Origin: Castor canadensis
Lineage: Eukaryota > Chordata > Mammalia > Rodentia > Castoridae
Reading direction: 5' to 3'
Length of the DNA: 64,000 bases
NCBI RefSeq assembly: GCF_047511655.1
Contig: NC_133401.1
Location: 13,114,001 to 13,178,000, forward strand
Part shown: one piece after another, positions 48,301 to 60,600 of the stretch
Numbering within the stretch: the stretch's first letter is position 1
Layout of the letters: each line of letters begins with the position of its first letter
Made by a program: the position numbers and the translations under genes
The notes under the pieces: model-generated
What the model saw: the letters and a program-made list of their open reading frames with translations, nothing else
What the model was told of the DNA's origin: nothing
Databases searched by the model: none

Positions 48301-51300
48301 CCTTGTCTATCCTGGTTACGTGTATATTTGGTCTTTTCACAGAATCCCAGGTATTTGTGTACTCTATTCATTCTTTCTTATTTTTTCTTTATTGTTACAT
48401 GTATGTGATAATTTTTCAGTCTTGTCTTTAGGCCCTAATATTCTTTGTTTTCTATCTGATCAAGTTTTTGGTGAAGCTTACATGTGAGTTTTATTCTGAC
48501 TTAACTTCTCATTTCCAAGGTATCTGTTTGGTTCATTTTCAAAATCTCTCTTTATTGAATTACTGTCTTATAGGTAAATGCCTTCCTTTATTTATTCAAA
48601 TTTTTATTTACATCTGCCACAGACCTAGAGAGAAAAGGGAGGGAGTGTGCATTGAAAAGAAAGACTCAGAGTCATCATGAAATTTGGAAACAAAGGGGAA
48701 GGCTGGGGATCTGAGAAAGGACTCAGACCCAGAGTGCTCAACTCCCTCAGTATTTATTGAGTTGCTGTGTATAGCTATTGATTATGAAGCATATGTGGTT
48801 TAATAGTTAACTTTGGGCAAAACAGGATGTATTTTTAAATTTCTGTGCTCTGAAAAACAGCACGTAACACTATTGATTGCTAGAACAATCACACATGCAA
48901 GGAATTCATGGTTCTTAGAATAATGTTGGGAAGACATCGCCTGCAGTATCACACCCTATAACCAGATGCCCAGTCTGCCAGGCAATCTGGCCACAAGTTC
49001 ATGAACTTCTGATATTTATTATACCACATGGTCTCCAACATGCATCCTATTGGATTTTATTGAGCTTTTCCAAAAAAAGTCATTCTTTGTCTGGTATTTT
49101 ATCTACTTCAATACCTGTGAAATCAGTTAGTAGAGAATTCTGAACTTTAGGAGTTGTCATGATGCTTTATTTTTCATATTTCTTGTATTTCAGTGTTGAG
49201 ATTGAAATCACATATCATACATGTGGTGATATGACTACTTATTCCACTTTTATGTGTGTCCTGGGGCATCAATTTGTTGTGTAATGTTGTGTTTAATTCC
49301 AAATTAACTTCTTAGTATAGTTTCTCTGTAGTATTTTGTCTGGGATTAGTGACTTTTTGGTGTTTTACATTCTGTGTTGGAGACTTTCTCTGGAGATCTT
49401 GCAAGAGTGATCTCCCCCTGGTAGTTTGGGTAGATATGATGTACACAGAACAATACATGGGATATATAATCTAGTCATCAATGAGTCATCTGATATGGTA
49501 TGAGAGTGATCTGTCCTAATAGTTCTGCTGTCCACATCACGGTGCTATTTCTCTATACTGTTGACATCATGAAAATATCTAGCAGTGGGGCTTTAAGTAC
49601 CCATAACCATGACTACGTGAGTCCATGTCATTAGCTTGGGGCTTTTATCTCCCTGATTTTTTCTATGAGGATCTTGCTGTGCAGGCCAGAGTGCCCTGGT
49701 TAAGGAGTTGTCTTGAGGCTCATGATACTCCAGCTTCAGCCTCCCAAGCACTGGAACTACAGGAATGCACTACGTTACCTATTTCCCCTATTCTTTCATT
49801 TGCAGTGTCTGGAAGGTTCAAATAGGACTGAGTCCTGGCTGGAGTAACAGTAAAATACCTCTCATCTAAGCTGGGACTGTATTTCATCATCACAGCACAC
49901 AACTATAACATAATAAAAGTGCTAATATTGATCATTAGAACCAAAGAGAGGGAAGAAAACAGACAGACAACAAGAACAACAACAAAAGAAAACCAGATAA
50001 ACAGAGTAAATCCAAGTAAAAACAACACCAACAACAGAAAAGACTAGTGTAAAAATAATACAGAACAAGCTAAACAGTTAAAAAATAACAAAAATTTGAG
50101 AAATTAAATTAATTTTTAAAAACAATATCAAGGTAACAGAAGAAAACAGAAGTAAAGGTAAGAAGTAAAAAATAAGGTCTTTCTCAGTCTGGCTTATTGT
50201 ATTAAACATGATGAACTCAAGTTCCATCCATTTCCCAGCAAATAACACAATTTCATTATTCTTTATGGTCAAATAGTGCACCCTTTTGTGTATATATATG
50301 ACTTTTTTTTCTCCATTCATCAGTTATGGGTACTTCAGCTGAGCCTGTATCTTGGCTATTCTGCATAAAGTTGCAATAAATATGGATATACAAGAATCTC
50401 TATTGTGTGCTGACTTTGATTCCTTTCAATATATGACCAGGAGCAGTATATCAAGATCACATAGTAGTTCAATTTTTAGTTCTTTTAGGAATCTCCATTC
50501 TGATTTCCATAGTGGCTGCACTAATTTACAATACCACCAATAGAGGTAAAAGGGTTTCTTTACCCCTGGCAGACTTGCCAGCATTTGTTGTTTGGTTGGT
50601 TTGGTTTGGTTTTAATAGTTTCATTATATTTTGAATTAGCAAACATTAATAATATGAAGAGGTTTCATTGTGATGATTCTATACTTGTGTGCAATGTACT
50701 TCAAACAAGTTCACCCCCTGCATTGTATTCCCATTCCTCCAGTCTCTCCTTCCCATCCTTTTCAAACAGTATTTGGTCGGTTTCATTATGCTATCTTCAT
50801 GTATACATACGTAGCATACTTAAATCCTCTTCACTCCCTTGGTATTCTTTTCCCTTTCTTCCCTCCCATTGATCCCCAAACAGTTCTGTGTTCATGTTCA
50901 TGTCCTATTGTTATTGCTGTTGCTATTATTATTATCATTACTATCACCATCATCTTGATAATCATAATTTTAGGTCTAATATCCACAAATGAGTGAGTAC
51001 ATGGCTTCTGGGGATGGGCTTATCTCAAAAATATGATCTCCAGATCCATTCATTTCCTGCAAATGACAATTGCATTCTTCCTTGTGAATAAATAAAACTC
51101 CCTTGTGTGCATATATACATTTTCTTTATCACTTCATCCTTTGATGGGCACTTACAGTGATTCCATATCTTGGATATTGTGAATAGTGCTGCTATAAACA
51201 TGGGTGTGCAGATGTCTTTTCTGTATCCTGGCTTACACTCTTTTTGTTATGGCAACTCTATATAATTTGAAGCCAGGTCTTGTGAATCATCCAGAATTGC

Positions 51301-54300
51301 TTTTTGTCCAGGATTGCTTTTGATTATTTTGCATCCTTTCTGCCTAAATATGAATTTTGGTATTGTTTTTCTATTTCTGTGAATAATGTCATTGGGATTG
51401 CTTATTGCAGATGTGTGATTTGTAGATGGAGACTTCATCATGTCTTTAAATCACTTTCAGTAATATAACATTTTCACAAGGTTAATTTTCAGATTCATAA
51501 ACATGGGAGGTAGTTCTATCTTTTAGTGTCTTCTATTTCTTTCTTCAGTATTTTATAGTTTTCATTGTAGAGGTCCTTCACCTCCTTGGCTACATATATT
51601 CCTAGGTATTTTTTTTAGACTATTATGAATGGGATTGTTTTCCTGAATTTTTTCTCAGCATGTTTGTTATTGGTATATAGAAAAGCTACAGATTTTTGTA
51701 GGCTAATTGTTGTATCTTGCTACTTTTCTAAAGCTTTTAACATATAATAGTTTTCTGGTGCAGTCTTTAGGATTTTTTAAGTATAGGATCATGCAGTCTA
51801 TAAATAGGATTAATTGAGCATTTCCTTTTCCTATTTTTATATTTTTCTCTTGCCTTATTCTTTGGCTAAGAATTCTAGCACCGTGTTGAATACGAGCAGG
51901 AAGAGTAGATAGCCTTGACTCAATCCTGATTTTAAAAGAAAATACTTCAGTGTTTTCCCATTTGGCACAATATTGGCTAGAGTTTTGTCATGCATAGCCT
52001 TTTTTATATTGAGGTATGTCCTCTTTTTATGTTTCTTCAGAGCTTTATCATAGAAATGTTGACTTTTGTTAAAGGCTTTTTCTGTTTCTATGGAGATAAT
52101 CATGTTAATTTTTGTCCTTGAGTCTATTTATGCTATGTATTACCTTTATTCCTTTGTAAATGTTGGACTGTCCTTGCACCCCTAGAATAAAACTAACTTA
52201 ATTGTAATGTGTGATCCTTTTTGATGTGTTTGTTACATTCAGCTTGTAGTATTTTATTAAGGACTTTTATATTTATGTTCATCAAGGTTATTGTTCTATA
52301 ATTTTCTCTTTTCTATGTGTATCTGCATATGGTTTTGCTATCAGGGTACCACTGGATTCATAGCATGAGTTTTGTAGCATGTCATCCCTTTCTATTTTAT
52401 GGAATAGTTTGAATAAAATTAATGTTATTTCTTCTTTAAAGATCTGCATAATTCTTTAGTGAATCCACTGGACTGGGTTCCTCTTTGTTGGAAGACTCCT
52501 TATTACTACTTCATTGCTTTTTATAGATCTTGTTAGGTGGTTTCTATCCTCTTAGTTCAATTTTAATCAGTCATATGTATCTAGAAATTGTTGCCTATCT
52601 TCTCAACTTTTGATATATTTAAATACATTCTGTCAAAAGAGTCCCTAATGAAACTCTGCTTTTCATTGGTGTATGTTCTAATATCTCTCTTTTCATCTTT
52701 CATTAATGTGGTTCTTCTCTGGTTTTTCTTTGAGGGGTTGCATCATCTATGGGATCACCAGTCTTGTTTATCTTTCAAGATATCAACTATTTATTTTATC
52801 AATTCTTTGCATTGTTTTTTATCTCCACTTCCTTAATTTCTGTCTTTTATTATTACATCCCATCTACGAAGTTGGGCTTGGTTTGTTTTTTTCTTCTAAG
52901 AGTTTGATGAATATCACTAAGTTATTTATTTAATACCTTTGTTTTTTTTAATATAGGCACTAGTAGTAATAAGCTTCCCACTGAAAACTGTCTTTTTTGT
53001 GTACCACAAAGTTGGGTATGTGGTATCTTCATTTTCACTTGATTCTATGAACTTTTAAATTTTCTCCCTGGTATCTTCAATGACCCATTGATCATCCAAA
53101 AGTATTTTGTTCAATATCCATGTGTTTGTGCATCTTCTATAGTGTCTCTGCCTTTGATGTCTTATTTTCTTCCATTGCTTCATAGATTAACCTGGGATCT
53201 ATTTTGGAGGAAGTCCCATGATCTTCTGATAATAATGTGTATTCTAATTATGTCTGATGTAATATTACATAAATGTCTGTTAAGCCATTTGATCTACAGT
53301 GCAGTTTAACTATGAAGTTTGTTGATTTTTTGGTCTGGTTGACAAACATCAACAAAACTGTGGCATTGATGTCAACCTCTACTATTTTGGCTGGACATGT
53401 ATGTCTTATGTGCCCTTTTATGCCCAGTAAGTATATATGTGTTCATATAATCCCTTCAAAATAAATCTCTTCAGAACCATTTTGGCTTCAAGCACACTTT
53501 GTCAGATATGTGCTCAGCGACTTCTGCTTGCTTTTGGTTTCCCATTGCTTTGTATATCATGTTCCATCTTTCATGCTCAGTCTATGTGTGTCTTTGATCA
53601 GGAGGCATGTCTCTTACAGAAAACAAATGGTTGGATCTTGTTTCCTTAATTCAATCAACCAATCTACATTTAGGTTTATTATTGAGAGGTATTTTCTGAT
53701 TCCTTGTGGATTTGGGGGGGGTTGGGTCAATTACAGTATGCTTGTTCTTTTTTTCTCCCTTATGCATCTTGAATGTTTTCTGGCTTAAAGAGTTAAACAT
53801 GTTGGATTCTTTCCTGAGTTTCATTTGTTCTTCTGTTCCGCTCTTGAAATTTATTCTTTCCTGAGCTGTCATGTTTGTGACTATCAGTCTTTCTCATCTG
53901 TCTATAGCACCTCCTTAAATATCTTCTGAAATTCTGGCTTCATGCTAGTAAATAAATTTAGGTTTTGCTTATTATGGAAAATTTTATCTTGGAAGATCAT
54001 CTTAATGGAAAACTTTGTTAGATATAGTAATCTAATCTTGGTTGTCATTTATTTACTTTCAGGGTTTGAAATATATCATTCCATGTTTTCCTGTTTTATG
54101 GGTTATCTGTTGTGAGGTATGATGATTTTACTTTTGTAAATCTGATAGTTTTACTTTTGTAATAAGTTGAAATTTTTCTACTTCAGCTTTCAATATTCTT
54201 TCTTTGTTCTGAGTCTTGGCTTTTTAAACTATAATTTGATATGGAGAGGTTCTTATCTAGTCTTGTGTTTTTGGGGTTCTAAATGCCTCTTGTACTTAGA

Positions 54301-54603
54301 TATCTACATCTTTCCCTATATTGGAGGAAATTGCTGTAATTTATTTGAGTGTGTTTTAGTTTGATTCAGCTCTTTCTTCAACCCAATGGATTCTTCAGCT
54401 CTTGATCATGTCCCAGAATTCTGAAAAGTTGTGTTTGTGCTTTGTTAGGTATTTTGTCATTACTTCTGTCCAAATGTAGTATTTCTTCAACTGTGTTTTC
54501 AATCCCTATTCCTCCATCTGCTTGATATAGTCTATTGATGATGACTTCTACTGTCTTTTTCTTTGATTTATTCAGTTTTTCATTTCCAACATTCCTGTTT
54601 GGT

Positions 54604-54634
<31 letters not shown>

Positions 54635-57600
54635 TTTTACATTCTCATTACCCTTGCTGAGTTTCTTATACATGTTGATGACTTTCTCATCCTGGTATTG
54701 AATTGACTACCTTACTTCTTTCTTCTGTTTGTTTTAATCCTCCTTGAGGACATTGATCATTTTAATAATAGAATTTTGAGTTCTTTCTCACTTTTCAGCC
54801 ATGTTAGTATCTTTGCATTCACTTTTTGAGGAATTGTGAGGTTTTGTAGGAGTCATATTGCCCTCCATTTTCATTTTTCCAATTTCTACCTTAAGATTTG
54901 CACATCTGAAGGGATTGATGACTCTTTTATTTTATTCAAAGTCCTTTAAGAGGAGAGTGTGGTCACAATTCCTCATAAACTGTATTAATAAAAAATTTTC
55001 TTCTTTGTAAAGAAGCTCAATAGTTCAGACAAGAGTGAATGTTTACAACCTAGATCATTCAGAGTTTCTTTTCTTCTTTTTTAGGCTGCCAACCCTTGGA
55101 GATAGCAAATGTTGGAAGTTATTCACTCCATTTTTCTTTCTTTTGTAGTACTCACAAGGTGACCATCAGTAGTTGTTTCTGGCCAGAACCATTGGAATAC
55201 ATCTCAGCTGCCTTGAACAACAGAATGAGTTAAGGCAGAACATAGAATACATAGCTGAGTTATTTAGGATGAGTATTCTAGAGTGTTCAAATGTTAATAT
55301 TGTGATGCATCTACAAACTAGCATGTTAAGGAACTCATCTGTCAGCATTTCCCTTTGGAGCCATTGCACTTCACAATCCAGTATAGTACCAACACTGGGA
55401 ACTGCAGCATGTCAATGATCCCTGAACACAAATATGAGCAGGGAGAGACTTTGTAGAAGGATCTACCTGTACTGTGTGTGGGGTGAAAACCGGTCCATGC
55501 CATCCATCATCCATGTCTCTGATGTTATGAAACACAGGTCCCACATGGTATCATACATGAGTGTTTGCCCCCTGGATACCTGAAGCTGGCTTCACAAATT
55601 ATCAGACTTAAAGAAGAATTTTCTCCTGTTCTCTTGTACATCACAATTCATGTTCCCACCATATATATATATATTTCTCAGTGGGTTTGTGTCATAGGGT
55701 CTCCCCTGTGCCAACTGGACTCTCAAAGTAGTCACCCACTGAGACACTGCAGAAAAATTGCCACATGAAACCAGAGATACTAAAATGTAGGAATCTTTGA
55801 TTCCCAGAGTAATAGTAAAAAACAAGCATTCTCAAGATAACTCCAGATTATACCACCATGACACTATGCTGGTAAGTGCAGGGAACTTCCCAGCACCAGT
55901 CTATTTTGTAGGTTTCAAGTTTATTGCATATTTAAATCACGTTTATGCAGGGTGGTCCAAAATCCTGTGTAATGGTACTAACTTGTACTCTCTCTCCCTG
56001 TACCTCCACTGCTGCCACCATCATGCAGCACCGTGATTGTTGCTGGGCTATGCTTTTTCACTCTGTATTCTACTACCCAAATTCTCTGTTTTTCTCAGAG
56101 TCTTTATGTGTCCACTAATGAACTTCTTCATCCACACTCACTCACCTCAGTAAGCAGATGCCCTCCATATGTTTTATTCCACTTTATGGCAAACAGGTGG
56201 GTACTGCATGCCTCAAATTCACTAACCTGACTCTCCAATAAGTTTATAACTCTTATGAACTTATCCATTTTCATTATTTATCCTCCTTTGTCTGAATCAG
56301 TCCCTGTTGGGAGCCCCATCCAGGGTGGGAAATGGCCTGACTCAGCTGATCTCTGACTTTTCCCTACTCCTAATACTGACTTCTCCAGGATTGGGACATA
56401 ACAATGAGGATCATGCCAAACAACTTAGACGCTTCTGCATTACCACACTGCGTGACTTTGGCATGGGCAAGCGTAGCATCGAAGAGCGAATACAGGAGGA
56501 AGCAAGCTTCCTTAAGGAGACGCTGCAGGATACAAGAGGTGAGTAAGGAGACTATGAATGCTTGAGAAGGTGAATAAAAGGAACAAATGGGAAGGACATG
56601 CATGTTGTGGCACAAGAAGTGAATGGGTTAAAGATGTCTATGCTTACAAGAACTGGCATCTGGGATTGGAAATTTGCTCATCACTGTGGAAGTGTCCTTA
56701 AAATCTAAGACTGGAATCATACCTACACTTGACTCTGTCTTTTCCAATACCTGTTTCTTCCTGACCCCAACCTCCCTCATAGGTGCCTACATTGATCCCA
56801 CCTTCTACCTGAGCAAAGCAGTCTGCAATATCATTAGCTCCATTGTCTTTGGGGACCGCTTTGACTATGAGGATGAAGAGTTCCTGTCACTTCTGAAAAG
56901 AATGCTGGGACTCATGCAGTTTATGTCTTCATCTGCAGGCCAGGTGATTTATCCCAGTTTGACTCTACCAGGCTCTTACCAGAAGCTGACAGCTTAGTCT
57001 CACATTACTCTTCCAGACATGTTCTCCTCAAATAAACCCCCATGTTGGACAACTGAGCAATTGCCTCAGAACCAGACCTAGGTTAGGAGTCCAAAAACTC
57101 CATTACCAAGGATGTAAGGAAATATAGGCCACAAAAGCGACCACGTGGAGAGGAGTGATCTGACCAAGAGATTCTTTATTGCTGGGTGGGAGAGGGAGAG
57201 AGCAGAGAGCCAAGAGAGAGAAGCAGGAGGGGCAAGGGCTTAAATACCCCTCAGTGAGACTCAGCATGACCTGATTGGTTAGGATCTTATGGTTCATGCT
57301 GATTGGAGGTTGGGGGCAGAAGGAGGATTCAAGCTAGACTTGAGGCAGAACTGTGACCCTGGAAAGCGGAAGCTTAAGGGTGCAGTAAGAACTGAAACCT
57401 ATCGGCGCCATTATTGCCAACAAAGGACACCTGGATAGCTCAAAATATAATCCCCCAAAGGTTTCTGAATGCAAAATATCTGCTTCTCATCAGCTTTAAT
57501 ACAAGAGGAATGCTGTACCACCCAACTAACGCTAATTTTTACAGACACTCCTTATTTAGTCCATCTGGAAGTACTAACACTGACAAGTGAACATAACAGC

Positions 57601-60600
57601 CCCTTCTGAATACTTGAATAGCTGGCACTACCAAATATGGGCCAGGAAAATCATTTGACCTCAGCACTTCTGTACTTGAACAGTTATTCCCCATGTTAAC
57701 ACCTGAATCATGACCTCATTATAATATCTAAAACCTATAAAGCATCCCTTAATTTAAAACCTAAAAGTACCTGGACAGCTAATACAGCCAAGCCTACCTG
57801 AATTCCTAAACATCTTGATAGGTAAAGCCCATGGTAGCCCACCAGAGTAGCTCAGCACCTGAAATCCATCTATGTGAATCTTATTTGTATATCAGAACAC
57901 CTTTAAATGTGTCCTAATCCTTCCTCATCTGAATGACTGAAAGCTGCATGTGTGTCTCAATCCATCTCCCCTAAACTTTGGATAATAGCCCTCCATACTA
58001 AGCACACATATACAATTGTGTATGCCATCCAGCCCCACCAAATACCTAAACACATGGAGAAATACCTTGAACTCGGTGCATTTCTTGTCTTGAGCTTGCC
58101 TCAAGACAGATTGTATGCTATCTACTGACATTTGCCTTTTTTTTAATGTCCTCTCTCCCCAAAACCAGCTCTATGAGATGTTCTATTCTGTGATGAATCA
58201 CCTGCCAGGGCCACAGCAACAGGCCATTAAGAAGCTGCTGGAACTGGAAGCATTCATAATCAAGAAGGTGGAGCAGAACCAGGAAACCTTGGATCCCAAT
58301 TCTCCAAGGAATGTCATCGACTCCTTTCTCATCCGCATGCAGGAGGTGCACCCAAGCAGCCTGAGTGGGGATATCAAAAGCCAGACAGAGGGAAATCATG
58401 CTAGGAAGGAGAGGATAAAAAAGGATCCATTTGAATTGGCCTAATCACAATAATCTTCACTATGCCAATCACATTAGCTATCACTGTTCCATCCTACTGA
58501 AAGCAGGACACAGGCAAGCAAACCATTACAGCAACAAATTCCTTACCACTATCATTAGTCAGGCACCACAATAAATCATGAACATGTTATAAAATAACCC
58601 CATATAAACCAAAGAATAAATATTCCAATAAGTATTCCAAAGAGTATTTGTGACTTGCCTGGAGACACACACCAAAGAAGCAGGGGAATTTGGCTCAAAC
58701 CTTTGTCTCTCTGTCTCTAAAGGTTACTATGATCTCTTACATTTCCTAGCCTGGTTATCAGATACACTGATTGGGATAGGCTTTATTAGGTGACACTGAA
58801 GGATGCAAACTCTCACCTGCATGAGAGTCTCCCATCTGTACGGAAAGGGATAGAGCTATATTTAGTCTACAAGTCAAAAGATCAATGAAGGGATTCCTAT
58901 TCAGGAAGTTTCAAGACGTTTCAGAATGGATAGGAAGCTATTACACAAAATTCTGTGCCTTTGACTCATAAAATATATGTCTCTTGCACTGACACTGCAT
59001 CTTGACATCTCTGACTGCCATTTTCACACTCATACACATGCTCTCTCCCGCTCTTTCTGAATATTCCTTCAGTTTGAAAAATGAGAACTAAGTTGATAAT
59101 TAAAGGACAGATAATCACCCAGGAAAAGAACATGATAAGAGCAGTTCAGTCAGAGTCAACAGCCTGGGATAAGGACTGCAATCTAGAGATAGCCTGGCAG
59201 ATCTAGATTACATCTTCTTGCCTTAAGTCTAGACTGAAGAGAGGTGGGTCCAAGCAAAAAACCCAGAATGACCCCAATGACATGTGGAGTAAGCTCAATC
59301 AAAAGGCCTTTCTCCCTTCAGGAGAAGAATAACCCCAACACAGAGTTCTATGTGAAGAACCTGGTGATTATCACATTGACACTCTTCTTTGCGGGCACAG
59401 AAACAGTGAGCACAAATCTGCGCTATTGCTTTCAGCTGCTCATGAAGTACCCAGATGTGGCAGGTAAGGCGAAAGGGTACAGGAAAGTGGGGGCCACAGA
59501 CTCCCAACTCCTCTGATGTCCCTGGACTGTGGACCCTCAGATATACCTTACTATGCAAATATGGGGTATATTATGTGACAAATACTAGTTAAAAATATTG
59601 CAAGTGTCTGAACTGATTAGAGAATGACTCTTCCAAAGATATCTGAATGCCAAATTCCCCCTCCCTCAGACCATTGCCTCGATTCCTCCCTTTGATTTCC
59701 CATGATTTTGACCTGAAAAGTATAACAATAAACCGGCCAGAAAATACTTATCACCAACATCCATTCTGAATGGTTTATGTATGGGTATATCATACATACA
59801 ATGTTATTTATTTGGGCTATCCTCTTCTCTGATATACTCAGATATCTAAACACACTATCCTTATCCTCCAGCCAAGGTCCATGAAGAGATTGACCGGGTG
59901 ATTGGCAGGGACCGGCAGCCCAAGTTTGAGGACCACATCAAGATGCCCTACACAGAGGCAGTGATTCATGAGTCCTTGAGATACGGAGGCATGTCTGCTA
60001 TGGGCCTGGCACGCATGGTCACCAAGGACACCAGATTTCGGGGTTTCTTCATACCTAAGGTGCTGCCCTGCTCTGCTTAAAGGGATTGTCAGTCAGTTGC
60101 CTAGGACTCCAGCATGCTCTCTCTCTTAGAAAATTTCCACCCTGTTCTTACATCCTCAGTCAATGACTTTCTCAACCACCAAATTTCTTCAACCATTCCA
60201 TTCAAAATCTACTGATTTCCATGTCTGCCCTGATATAGTGTTCAGGAATCAACACTATGTCCACAACTTCCTGACTCAGGGCAAATCAATTTCCCAGTTC
60301 TGTCATCTTCCTGTCTTTTAAGGTATAGGCTCATATACACCAAAGTCCTCCCCCCAGGAGACACAAGCTCCATGTCACCCAAACATCCTATTTAAGAGAA
60401 CATGAACCTCATTGATCCCAAATTCCATGCCTCAGGAGACAAAGATAAAGTCTCCAAAAACCTTCCTATCTCAGGGACATTCATCTCACAACTCCCCTTT
60501 CAAAGGACTCTAATTCCCATGCCTTCCTTTTTATCTCCTGGCACTCTAATTCCCCACAGTATGAACACAGTACTTTTAGCACATTCATCCATCTACCTGC

